From Polynucleobacter sp. (GTDB lineage Bacteria > Pseudomonadota > Gammaproteobacteria > Burkholderiales > Burkholderiaceae): DNA of 44,125 nt. A program made the translations under genes and the position numbers. The DNA lies in assembly GCF_018500155.2 (NCBI RefSeq), contig NZ_JAHBAK020000002.1, forward strand, positions 1 through 44,125. Direction: 5' to 3'. The number at the start of each line of letters is the position of its first letter. The first letter of the stretch is position 1. Under the pieces are notes generated by a model. The model saw nothing but the letters and a program-made list of their open reading frames with translations. It was not told where the DNA came from and did no database searches. Positions 8,526 to 16,880 of this stretch are shown in pieces.

Positions 8526-8966
8526 ATGTTTAAGCGTATGTTAGTACCAGTTGATGGGTCTGATGTCAGTAAAAAGTCTTTAAAAAAGGTAGCAGAACTC
8601 GCAAAAGCGGATGGCGCTGCAGTCACTCTTGTCTACGTCTCTGATCCGCTCCCTCCTTTAGTCTATTCAGATAGCACCATGGGTTATGGGGTGTCTGCAA
8701 AAGAGCATAAAAGTGCTTGTGATGCGTATGCAAAAGATGTATTTAAAAAAGCTACTACGGCGCTTGGCGCTGGTGTTAAATCGAATGCACTGCATATTGC
8801 TAATACCAATCTTTCAGAGGGTATTTTAGATGGAGCAAAAAAAGCAAAAGCGGATGTCATTGTGATGGCTTCACACAAGCGCACCGGTATTAAAGGTGTC
8901 TTATTGGGAAGTGAAACACATGAAGTGATTGTTCATTCAAAATTGCCAGTCTTGGTATTGGGATAA
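8526..8966 (+). CDS. Universal stress protein (UspA family)
   Basis: This is a 146-aa single-domain UspA-fold cytoplasmic protein. MFKRMLVPVDGSDVSKKSLKKVAELA is the family's first strand and helix. The ATP-binding type signature appears as GIKGVLLGSETHEVI near residues 121-135, so this is probably a nucleotide-binding UspA rather than the E. coli UspA type. A strong ribosome site AGAGGAG precedes the ATG. It is monocistronic, closed by a hairpin at 8990-9010. Expression under stress or low oxygen is usual for such genes near cbb3 clusters, but this is inference. Confidence 0.93.
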   Translation: MFKRMLVPVDGSDVSKKSLKKVAELAKADGAAVTLVYVSDPLPPLVYSDSTMGYGVSAKEHKSACDAYAKDVFKKATTALGAGVKSNALHIANTNLSEGILDGAKKAKADVIVMASHKRTGIKGVLLGSETHEVIVHSKLPVLVLG

Positions 8967-8989
8967 TTCGCTCTGAGTCATTAGTTAAC

Positions 8990-9010
8990 AAGGGGTCTCA
9001 AGGACCCCTT
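8990..9010. terminator. Bidirectional hairpin terminator
   Basis: AAGGGGTC (8990-8997) pairs perfectly with GACCCCTT (9003-9010) around loop TCAAG. It sits between the convergent UspA-like and M23 peptidase genes. The downstream T content is modest on both strands, so efficiency is uncertain. Confidence 0.65.
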
Positions 9011-9039
9011 ATTGATTTGTGCAAAACTTAATGATGGAT

Positions 9040-10488
9040 TTACTGGCGGGTAATAGGGCTTCCTAAAAGGAGAACTTCCCGAGTAAGTTGGCCACCTTCA
9101 TTGGCGCGCATAGACCAAAGATCAAGTTGCGTTTTGGCGGCATAAGGATCGATATAGATACCATCTTTTCGTAATTCAAAATGTAGGTGCGGTCCTGAAG
9201 AGCGGCCTGTTGAACCAACATAACCAATTTCCAAACCGCGACGCACCTCATTACCAACTTCAAGCTCTCGGTTATAACCGCTTAGGTGGGCGTAGTAGGT
9301 GTGATATCCGCCCGGGTGTTCTAAAACAATTAAGTTGCCAAACGCACCGCTGTAGCCAAGATGGACGACTTTGCCATTCGCTACGCTAAAAATGGGGGTC
9401 CCCACGGGGGCTGCATAGTCAATACCCATATGGGCGCGATAGCGTTGCTTATTTTGTGGCGGTTGCGTGACAGCCGGATTGTTATTAGAGCGTTTTGGTG
9501 CACCTGCTCGCACCATGCCCACGCCGCGCGAGATGCGTCGATAGCTTAATGGATTAGTCCAAAAAGATCTTTCTAAGGATTCACCGTTGCCGGTAAAAAA
9601 TCCCCCTGGAATATCTCCCCGGTCAATCCAGAAGGCGCTAGCAAAAACATCATTGTCGCTAGGATCAATAATTTCAACGGCCCAAATTTGCGCCCATTTT
9701 TCTCGATCACCAAAATCGACAATGATTCTTACTGTGCTATTCGTATTTTCAAGGGAGTTATTTTCTTCAGGATAAATTTGTTTGATGATGGAATTGAGTT
9801 CCCACACCAACTCAACGGGCAACTTATCACCCAATTTTCGTTGATCATATAAAACTTCTTTTAGCGGAACTTGAATCTCCGTTAGATTTTTGGATTCATT
9901 TCTCAAAAAATCTCGTTGAACCAAAAATCCACCAAAGGTGGATGGGGTGAATGTCCAAACTTCCGTTTTGCTGTCTTGGATGGGGCCATTCATGATACTC
10001 AGAGACTGGAAGCGATTGCGCGTTGTAAAGGCAACTGCGTAAGGGATGCAATTGCCTCGCATATTTTCAAAAAATACTTTGGTCTGATTCTTAAAGAATT
10101 CGGCAAATTGAAGATTATCGATGCCGATACTTGATGGTAGATTTTCTTCTGTCAGGCTGCGTTGCAGGCATCCCTGCATGACTCTGTAGTCGAGATTGGC
10201 GTCATTATCCAGCAGCAGATCTTTGGGATCTTTCTTCAGAAATAGCGATGGATTAAGGCTCATGCTGCTGGTTTTCTGAGTACTCCCCTTGGATGTATCC
10301 TTCAGACCAACTTGTTTGGTGTTAGGCACGGTCACTTTGGTTTTGCCTTGAGCGCTAGTATTTTGGTTTTGGGTGGTTTGCGCTTGCGCCGGAATGACTA
10401 ATCCCATAGAGAGGCAAAGTAAACCCATGCCAAATAGCAGTGTGATGCCTCTGGAAAGTCGAGAATGTAGAGAACCTTTTATATTCAC
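9040..10488 (-). CDS. M23-family (LytM) zinc metallopeptidase, exported
   Basis: This is a cell-wall peptidase of the LytM/Gly-Gly endopeptidase type, 482 aa from GTG 10488. An N-terminal signal peptide (RLSRGITLLFGMGLLCLSMG, cleaved near PAQAQ) sends it to the periplasm. A long unassigned middle region precedes the C-terminal M23 domain. Zinc ligands are complete: HMGIDYA (H and D) and the late HLH in SGPHLHFE, with HTYYAHL supplying the other catalytic histidine. It should therefore be active, unlike EnvC/NlpD activators. The frame is open upstream to TTG 10581, but those extra residues spoil the signal peptide, so the GTG start is preferred with moderate certainty. Confidence 0.9.
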   Translation of the reverse strand: MNIKGSLHSRLSRGITLLFGMGLLCLSMGLVIPAQAQTTQNQNTSAQGKTKVTVPNTKQVGLKDTSKGSTQKTSSMSLNPSLFLKKDPKDLLLDNDANLDYRVMQGCLQRSLTEENLPSSIGIDNLQFAEFFKNQTKVFFENMRGNCIPYAVAFTTRNRFQSLSIMNGPIQDSKTEVWTFTPSTFGGFLVQRDFLRNESKNLTEIQVPLKEVLYDQRKLGDKLPVELVWELNSIIKQIYPEENNSLENTNSTVRIIVDFGDREKWAQIWAVEIIDPSDNDVFASAFWIDRGDIPGGFFTGNGESLERSFWTNPLSYRRISRGVGMVRAGAPKRSNNNPAVTQPPQNKQRYRAHMGIDYAAPVGTPIFSVANGKVVHLGYSGAFGNLIVLEHPGGYHTYYAHLSGYNRELEVGNEVRRGLEIGYVGSTGRSSGPHLHFELRKDGIYIDPYAAKTQLDLWSMRANEGGQLTREVLLLGSPITRQ

Positions 10489-10619
10489 GCCCTCATTATC
10501 TAATATTGTTGGGTCGCTACCTGATAAATTTGTTGTGCCGCAATAAATACCCCCAAAAATGGTACAAGTCGAGAAAAGCAATAATAGCTACAATAATTTT
10601 TTAAAAAAAAGGAGATCAG

Positions 10620-11753
10620 ATGCCAATGATTGAATCGGTGCATGTCGCATCAGTCGCTGTACCTCTAGATAAAGTCACTTCATTTTCTACCCGCACAGTA
10701 TCAGAACGGCATTATTGCCTGGTAAAAGTGAAGGCTAAAAACGGCCCCGAGGGCATTGGCTTTTGCTATGTTGGAAGTGCGGGTGGAGAAATTGCCAAAA
10801 TTGCCGTAGAGCAATTGCTTGCTCCAAAGCTCATTGGTCAAAATAGCCATCGAAGCGAAGGTCTTTGGATGGAAATGTATAACGAGTCCGTCTTGCAGGG
10901 TCGTGCTGGCGCTGTCATGCGCGGAATTTCGATATTGGACACTGCGCTTTGGGATTTAAATGCGCGCGCAGCTAAATTGCCATTACATCAATACCTTGGA
11001 TCTGTGGTTGATGATCGCGTGCCAGCATATGCCAGTGGTGGATACTATCTTGAGGGTAAAACACCTGCAAAACTAGGAAAAGAGATGGAGTCCTATGTGA
11101 AGCAGGGTTTTAAAGCTGTCAAAATGAAAGTAGGGCGCCTTTCTCCTGCGGAGGAAGAGGCTCGCGTTAAAGCAGCGCGTAAAGCAATTGGCGATGATGT
11201 TTTGCTCACTTTGGATGCAAACAATGCTTGGCGTGATCTGCCAACAGCGCTTGAATATGTAAGACGCTTTGAAGCATATAACCCTTATTGGATAGAGGAG
11301 CCTTTCTCCGCAGATGCGATTGATCTGCATGCGGCGTTGGCAAGACAAACGACTATTAATGTCGCTACAGGCGAAATGGAGGTAGGGCGTTGGCGTTTTA
11401 GGGAGTTAGTTGATGCCGGCGGCGCTGTCATACTGCAATCTGATGCCGCGGTTTGTGGCGGTATTACCGAGTGGCGACGCATAGCAGCTTATGCTGATGT
11501 CAAGGGTATAACGGTTTGCCCGCACTGGTTTCATGATCTGCATGCCCCACTCGTAGCAGCCACTCCTAACGCACGCTTTGTAGAATTTTTCTTAGATGAT
11601 CAGGTCTTAAATTTCCGTAGACTGATTAACAAACAGCTGGCCTTTAAAAATGGCGATTTGATTTTGCATCAAACACCAGGCCTTGGTTTTGAGTTTGATG
11701 AAAAAGCCATCCAAAAATACGCTGGCAAAGCAGCGTGGACCAAGATCGCGTAA
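10620..11753 (+). CDS. Enolase-superfamily enzyme, mandelate racemase/muconate lactonizing type
   Basis: This 377-aa enzyme of the mandelate racemase group should abstract a proton alpha to a carboxylate. It is likely a sugar- or hydroxy-acid dehydratase or racemase. The catalytic apparatus can be read: KMK (K168, K170), metal ligands D199 (LDANN), E226 (IEEP) and E252 (TGEME), then D275 (QSDAAVCGG) and H302 or H305 in CPHWFHDLH. The ribosome site AAAAGGAG sits just before ATG 10620. It converges on the TRAP operon, and its 3' terminator is shared. Substrate is unknown; the neighbouring aldolase and dehydrogenases suggest one acid-degradation pathway. Confidence 0.92.
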   Translation: MPMIESVHVASVAVPLDKVTSFSTRTVSERHYCLVKVKAKNGPEGIGFCYVGSAGGEIAKIAVEQLLAPKLIGQNSHRSEGLWMEMYNESVLQGRAGAVMRGISILDTALWDLNARAAKLPLHQYLGSVVDDRVPAYASGGYYLEGKTPAKLGKEMESYVKQGFKAVKMKVGRLSPAEEEARVKAARKAIGDDVLLTLDANNAWRDLPTALEYVRRFEAYNPYWIEEPFSADAIDLHAALARQTTINVATGEMEVGRWRFRELVDAGGAVILQSDAAVCGGITEWRRIAAYADVKGITVCPHWFHDLHAPLVAATPNARFVEFFLDDQVLNFRRLINKQLAFKNGDLILHQTPGLGFEFDEKAIQKYAGKAAWTKIA

Positions 11754-11768
11754 TGTGATTTTTTTCCT

Positions 11769-11808
11769 ACAAAATATTAAGCCCGCTAATGCGGGCTTAA
11801 TATTTTGT
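11769..11808. terminator. Strong bidirectional terminator, 18-bp perfect stem
   Basis: The arms 11769-11786 and 11791-11808 are perfect inverted repeats around loop TAAT. The GC core AAGCCCGC/GCGGGCTT is followed by TTAATATTTTGT on both strands. It ends the enolase-family gene and the convergent TRAP permease gene. Confidence 0.88.
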
Positions 11809-11833
11809 GGAGTATCTAATGTATTTATTTTGA

Positions 11834-13849
11834 CTATGTCGTCGGTTTGCGCTGAAGTCGGAAGTAAGTAAATAATTGCGTCGCCAAAACAAGGCCAAAT
11901 CCAATAAATCCAATAAAGTCTGCTTCGGTAGATGGATAGGCTAATGCTACGCCAGAGATCACCATGATGATGCGTTCAAATACTTTGGTTTTTTCAATGA
12001 ACCAACCCTGAAGGCCTCCGGCCAAGCAGATAATGCCAACGACTGCAGTAAAGGAAATCCAACCAATTTGCGACCAATTCGCTTGCTCTAGTGCGGTGCT
12101 AGAACCCATTAAGAGTAAGCTAACTCCAGACTTATCAAGCACAAACATAAAGGGAACTAAGATTGCTGGGGCGACATATTTCCAAGTCTGTAAGGTGGTC
12201 TTATATGGATTGCCTTTACATATCGCCGCAGCTGCGAATGGTGACAATGCTGTAGGCGGGGAGACTTCAGATAACACAGCGTAGTAGAAAATAAACATGT
12301 GGGCAGCAAATGCCGGTACACCCAGGTTAATGAGGGCTGGCGCTGCAATCACAGCACAGATGATGTAAGAAGCAGTGACGGGAACCGCAAGGCCTACTAT
12401 CCATACGATTAATGCGGTGAATATAGCTGTCAGCAGTAGAGATCCGCCAGCATACTGAATCACGATGGAACTAAATTTCAAGCCTAGGCCAGTGAGGGTT
12501 ACGGTTCCGACTATCAGGCCGGCTCCCGCACAGGTCGCTGCGATTGCGAGGACGCCAGTTGAACCAGAGGCTAATGCTTTGGTTAGATTGGAGTTATAAA
12601 GACCTGACAAAATAGGTTCCTTACCCCTAAACCATGCCCAAGGAATAATGGCAGTGTCTTCTCGCAGCATGCTGGAGATTGCAGACACCACCGTTGCCCA
12701 AAAAACGGACATCACTGGTGAGAAGCCGAGCATCATGAAGACAACGATGGAGATCAATGAGAAAAAATGGAACCAATATTTTTTAGTCAATTGCCATGCA
12801 GACTCAGCGGATTCAAAATGGATATTTTTCATTCCATATTTGCGAACATCAATTTCAACCATGACAAATAAGCCGAGATAAAACAGGATGGTTGGAATGG
12901 TTGCCATTAGCAAGACATCTAAATAGGAGATCTTGAGAAAGTCGGCAATCAAGAAAGCCGCAGCACCCAAAACAGGCGGAGAAATAATGGCGCCAAGACC
13001 ACCTGCCGCCAATAGGCCACCCGCAGCATTCTTTTCATAGCCGACTTTGTCCAGCATCGGCGCAGCTACTGAGCCTACTGTGACTGTTGTTGCCACTCCT
13101 GAACCCGACGGTCCGCCCATAAGAAAAGATGACAAAACGATTGTTCTTCCAACGCCAGATGATTTACCTCCCATCGCCGCAAAAGAGAAGTCAATAAAGA
13201 ATTTTCCAGCACCGGTAAATTGCAAGAACGCGCCAAAGATGGTGAACAGAATAATGAGGGTGGCTGAAACGTCAACAGCGGTGCCATAGATCCCCTCAAG
13301 AGTCATGTACATATAGCCCACCAAACGATCTAAGCCATAACCTTTATGAGTCCAAGGCGCAGGTAAGTAGTTACCAAATAATGCGTAGAGTAAAAATAAA
13401 ACGGTTACGGTGACTAGCACCATGCCATTGGTTCTGCGCACACTTTCAAGAATTAGCAGAATGAGGCCTATCCCCACCATGACATCTGTTGAATTTGGTG
13501 CGGTGTTTCTATCCATAAAGTCATCGCCGCCACTCAAAATGTAATAAGCAATGGCAATGGATCCAAAGGCAAAAACGAGATCCCACAGCATGAGACGATT
13601 CTTAAATCGTGCCATGATGGGGAAGCTTAAAAAAACAAGAAATAGAACTAAGGCAACATGGATAACCCGCAGCTGTTGTGTTGGAACAATCGAGTAGGCG
13701 GCATAAAGATGAAATATGGACATGCCGACTGCCACCAAGGTGATGAACTTAGCTAGTAACCCCTTGTAGTCGTTTGAGTCACCCTCTTCTTGCTTAATGA
13801 ATGCGTCTAATTTCTCTTGGGTTTCATTGTCAATGACGTTTTGTTCCAT
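11834..13849 (-). CDS. TRAP transporter permease, fused 4TM/12TM (DctQM-type)
   Basis: This 671-aa inner-membrane protein fuses the small (4-helix) and large (12-helix) TRAP subunits. It imports a carboxylate using a sodium or proton gradient, together with a TAXI-type receptor. Family signatures include GGPSGSGVATTVTVGSVAAPML, GAIISPPVLGAAAFLIADFL and YYAVLSEVSPPTALSPFAAAAI. The N-terminal 45 residues are cytoplasmic and acidic. It follows the TAXI receptor gene after a 94-base gap that contains a hairpin, so it probably belongs to the same operon. Substrate is not known. Confidence 0.95.
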   Translation of the reverse strand: MEQNVIDNETQEKLDAFIKQEEGDSNDYKGLLAKFITLVAVGMSIFHLYAAYSIVPTQQLRVIHVALVLFLVFLSFPIMARFKNRLMLWDLVFAFGSIAIAYYILSGGDDFMDRNTAPNSTDVMVGIGLILLILESVRRTNGMVLVTVTVLFLLYALFGNYLPAPWTHKGYGLDRLVGYMYMTLEGIYGTAVDVSATLIILFTIFGAFLQFTGAGKFFIDFSFAAMGGKSSGVGRTIVLSSFLMGGPSGSGVATTVTVGSVAAPMLDKVGYEKNAAGGLLAAGGLGAIISPPVLGAAAFLIADFLKISYLDVLLMATIPTILFYLGLFVMVEIDVRKYGMKNIHFESAESAWQLTKKYWFHFFSLISIVVFMMLGFSPVMSVFWATVVSAISSMLREDTAIIPWAWFRGKEPILSGLYNSNLTKALASGSTGVLAIAATCAGAGLIVGTVTLTGLGLKFSSIVIQYAGGSLLLTAIFTALIVWIVGLAVPVTASYIICAVIAAPALINLGVPAFAAHMFIFYYAVLSEVSPPTALSPFAAAAICKGNPYKTTLQTWKYVAPAILVPFMFVLDKSGVSLLLMGSSTALEQANWSQIGWISFTAVVGIICLAGGLQGWFIEKTKVFERIIMVISGVALAYPSTEADFIGFIGFGLVLATQLFTYFRLQRKPTT

Positions 13850-13901
13850 GTCTCGCTCTATTGATATTTTTTTTAGTTATATTGCGCCACTTTAATGCAT
13901 A

Positions 13902-13924
13902 AGGGGTGAGATTTACTCACCCCT
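13902..13924 (-). promoter_or_regulatory. Intercistronic hairpin between TAXI receptor and TRAP permease
   Basis: AGGGGTGAG (13902-13910) pairs perfectly with CTCACCCCT (13916-13924) around ATTTA. In the transcript it falls 20 bases after the receptor stop codon. There is no following U tract on the minus strand. It may therefore stabilise the receptor mRNA or weaken read-through rather than act as a full terminator. Confidence 0.55.
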
Positions 13925-13943
13925 ATCATTACGTCTGTCGTGA

Positions 13944-14894
13944 TTAGTTAACCTTAACTCCTTTTTCCTTGAAGTACTTCAAGGCGCCTGGGTGATAAGC
14001 AATCGGTGTGGCATTAGCTTTTTGGGCATCTAATTTGACATTTCTGTATTCAGCGTGTGAACGTACTAGTTCGAGCTGATTATCAAAAACAGCCTTCACA
14101 ATTTTGTAGGCTTCGTCATCAGGCATAGATGCATTTACAACCAATAGATTGGCTACCGCTGCAACATTATTGTCTTTGCTCATGCCGCTGTAGGTTTGCT
14201 TCGTGATCACAGATGGAAAGTATAGGTTGCCATATTTTTTATTCATTGCAGGTACCTCAGCTGCTGTATCGACCATGACAATCTTCATTCCTGGGCTGTT
14301 GGCTAAATCAGTAACTGCAGCAGTGGGTAATCCGCCTACCCAAAAAAATGCATCGATTTTTCTGTCTTTCACGGCATTGACTGATTCTGCTACGCTGAGG
14401 CGCTCACGTTTAATGTCTTTATTAGGATCAATGCCTGCAGCTTCAAGAAGGCGAAAGGCCATGACTTCAGTAGCGCTACCTGGAGATCCAGTGCTAACAC
14501 GCTTGCCCTTGAGATCGCTCATGGTCTTAATACCAGTCGATTCAACAGTGGCGACGTGCATGAGATTTGGGTAAAGAATTAAGAGTGCTTTAACGTCAAT
14601 GGGCTTGTCTTTAAATTTATCTACCCCAGAAGATGCATCTTTAGCAGCATCAGCCATCGAAAAGGCTACATAAGGTTTGCCTGTTCCGACCAACTTCAAG
14701 TTATCAACAGATCCACCAGTGACCTCGGCAGTTGCTGACATTCCTGGTACTTTGCTAGATAGCACGGCGGCAAGACCGCCGCCCATTGGGTAATAAACAC
14801 CACCAGTGCCGCCGGTAGCGATTGAAACATTTTGTGCATTTGCACTCGCCCACAAAAAACTGAGTGTTAATGCGATTAACTTAAATAGTTTCAT
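13944..14894 (-). CDS. TAXI-family TRAP transporter solute-binding protein
   Basis: This is a periplasmic solute receptor of 316 aa for the adjacent fused TRAP permease. The signal peptide MKLFKLIALTLSFLWASANA is cleaved before QNVSIATGG. The family opening SIATGGTGGVYYPMGGGLA is clear, as are TGGSVDNLKLVGTGK and RVSTGSPGSATEV. TAXI receptors work with 4TM/12TM fusion permeases, which is the arrangement here. Known TAXI ligands are carboxylates such as glutamate or alpha-ketoglutarate. The ligand here is not known. Confidence 0.95.
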   Translation of the reverse strand: MKLFKLIALTLSFLWASANAQNVSIATGGTGGVYYPMGGGLAAVLSSKVPGMSATAEVTGGSVDNLKLVGTGKPYVAFSMADAAKDASSGVDKFKDKPIDVKALLILYPNLMHVATVESTGIKTMSDLKGKRVSTGSPGSATEVMAFRLLEAAGIDPNKDIKRERLSVAESVNAVKDRKIDAFFWVGGLPTAAVTDLANSPGMKIVMVDTAAEVPAMNKKYGNLYFPSVITKQTYSGMSKDNNVAAVANLLVVNASMPDDEAYKIVKAVFDNQLELVRSHAEYRNVKLDAQKANATPIAYHPGALKYFKEKGVKVN

Positions 14895-14929
14895 ATTTGT
14901 CTCCTATTGATTTAATTTATAAATACACT

Positions 14930-15856
14930 TCAAAGGCCCGGCATGCTGAAATTGATTTGCTTGAGCTCACTCAGTAATTGAGCTTGTTGCTCAGCGCTCA
15001 ATTGCATGAGTGGTGGACGTACACGCAGCCATTCAGGATCGTTGCTGTAGTGTGCTACTGCAGTCTTCATGCCAGCAATCATTTGATATTTAGCAAATAC
15101 ACTACGCACTTTATCCAAATCGGCTTGACGCTCATCCGCATTCTTTTCTCTCCAATGTGCTGTTAGGTCTGCAATAGCATGAGGATTGACGTTTGCAGTA
15201 GCAGAGATGCAACCTACACCGCCAGCACGCAATGTACGCATTAAGAATACTTCGCTACCTGCATAGACGCGAAAACCAGAGGGGGCTAAGAGTTTGATCA
15301 CAGATTCTGTGTAGGCCCAGTCACCAGAGCTATCTTTCATGCCGACAACAGTCTTAGGGTACTCTTTTGTTAGGCGCTCCAATAAGGAAAGGCTTAGATT
15401 AATTTTTGTGACTGGTGGAATGTTGTAAATATAGATTTGCAATCCTGCATCACCTACTTTTTGAATCACTTCAGAGAAGTAAGCAAAGAGGCCATCATCC
15501 GTCACGTCTTTATAGTAGAACGGTGGAAGCATCAAAACACCAGCGCATTTATGGCTTACTGCATGTCGTGTCATATTGACCGTAGCATCAATGGATGTTG
15601 CGCCAGTGCCAGGCATCATATGCGCGGGGTTTAATCCACCCTCAATTAAAGCGGTTAGCGTACCCATCTTCTGAGGCGCTGACATGGAGTTTGCTTCAGA
15701 GTTTGTCCCAAAGATGGCCTGACCAACACCGTTGGATTCAAGCCATTTGCATTGTTTGAGTAGTTTTTGTGCGTCTGGGTTACCATCAGCCTTGAAGGGC
15801 GTCAGAACAGGTGATAACACTGCTGGCAATGTGGACGGATGCAAAGCGATGGTCAT
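14930..15856 (-). CDS. Dihydrodipicolinate synthase/N-acetylneuraminate lyase family aldolase
   Basis: This is a 308-aa class I Schiff-base aldolase. The catalytic lysine is K174 (VGMKDSSGD) and the conserved tyrosine is Y144 (IYNIPP). The usual GTTGE loop reads GTNSE (residues 50-54), so it is unlikely to be DapA and more likely a 2-keto-3-deoxy-acid or related pyruvate lyase. It lies between the TAXI receptor gene and a D-2-hydroxyacid dehydrogenase gene, 12 bases from the latter, on the same strand. A product entering central metabolism as pyruvate is inferred. The exact reaction cannot be told from sequence alone. Confidence 0.9.
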   Translation of the reverse strand: MTIALHPSTLPAVLSPVLTPFKADGNPDAQKLLKQCKWLESNGVGQAIFGTNSEANSMSAPQKMGTLTALIEGGLNPAHMMPGTGATSIDATVNMTRHAVSHKCAGVLMLPPFYYKDVTDDGLFAYFSEVIQKVGDAGLQIYIYNIPPVTKINLSLSLLERLTKEYPKTVVGMKDSSGDWAYTESVIKLLAPSGFRVYAGSEVFLMRTLRAGGVGCISATANVNPHAIADLTAHWREKNADERQADLDKVRSVFAKYQMIAGMKTAVAHYSNDPEWLRVRPPLMQLSAEQQAQLLSELKQINFSMPGL

Positions 15857-15868
15857 ACTGTCTCCAAT

Positions 15869-16798
15869 TTAATAATGAACTTCTGTTAAAAGCGGTTGTT
15901 GTTTAAAAAATGCCTCTAGATTATCTATGGCTAAATTTGTCATGGCTATCCGTGTTTCTAAGGTGGCACTTCCAATATGGGGTGTCAGCAAAACATTATC
16001 AAGACTTAAAAATGAAGCATTGAGATTTGGTTCATTATTGAACACATCTAGGGCAGCACCGGCAATGACATTTTGTTGCAGTGCACATAAAAGATCGGTC
16101 TCGTTTACTACGCTACCCCTGGCGATATTGATCAGATAAGAATGGGGTCCCAAAGCCCTCAGTGCCTTAGCATCGATCAAATTATCTGTTTCTGATGTGG
16201 CTGGGCATGTCAGGAATAGGACGTCGCATATCCTTGCGAGATCACAAATATCCGGATGGTAGGCGTAAGGAACAGGTTTTTCATGCGGTCCTGAGTAAGC
16301 GATTTTTACCTTAAATGGCAACAAGCGGTTTGCAAGCTCTTGTCCAATTCGACCCATGCCAGCGATGCCTACAGTTTTGCCAGCTAGAGTAGTGGTTAAA
16401 GGAAAAACCGCTTTTGACCATGCGCCGCTTTTGACGTGTTCTTGGGATTGGGGAATGCGTCGCATCAAGCCGATCATCATCCCTATAGCGAGTTCACAAA
16501 CTGCATCATTTAAAACACCAGGGGTGTTAGTGGCTTTAATGCCTTGTTTTTTAAGATAACTCAAAGGAAGGTTATCGTAGCCGACACCGCAAGTGGAAAC
16601 TAGGCGAATGCTCGGTATCTGTGCCACTAAAGATTCTGGAAGCTTGGTGTTTGAGCGCACCAGAATTGCTTCAAAGTTCCCTGCGGGAGGCGGCGAGTTA
16701 GCGTCCAGCAATTGCACAGGTGTAAGACGGCGGTCAATTTCCGCCTGCATCACCTCAGGAAAATGGCCCACCTGCAATACTGAATTGACGGGGATCAT
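15869..16798 (-). CDS. D-isomer 2-hydroxyacid dehydrogenase
   Basis: This is a 309-aa NAD(P)-dependent dehydrogenase that interconverts 2-hydroxy and 2-oxo acids. The Rossmann motif GIAGMGRIG lies at 144-152. The catalytic triad is R227 (NIARGS), E256 (NNEPN) and H274 (LTPHIGS). The substrate-loop region CGVGYDN resembles glyoxylate/hydroxypyruvate reductases. It is the first gene of the operon with the aldolase, TAXI receptor and TRAP permease. It is divergent from the 3-hydroxyacyl-CoA dehydrogenase-like gene, with an 82-base shared promoter gap. Confidence 0.93.
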   Translation of the reverse strand: MIPVNSVLQVGHFPEVMQAEIDRRLTPVQLLDANSPPPAGNFEAILVRSNTKLPESLVAQIPSIRLVSTCGVGYDNLPLSYLKKQGIKATNTPGVLNDAVCELAIGMMIGLMRRIPQSQEHVKSGAWSKAVFPLTTTLAGKTVGIAGMGRIGQELANRLLPFKVKIAYSGPHEKPVPYAYHPDICDLARICDVLFLTCPATSETDNLIDAKALRALGPHSYLINIARGSVVNETDLLCALQQNVIAGAALDVFNNEPNLNASFLSLDNVLLTPHIGSATLETRIAMTNLAIDNLEAFFKQQPLLTEVHY

Positions 16799-16880
16799 GT
16801 TTGTCTCTAATTTTTATTGGAATAATGGCCCCATTGTATGAGGATTTTTTAAATTAGGTTGGGCTCTAAGGAGAATAGCT

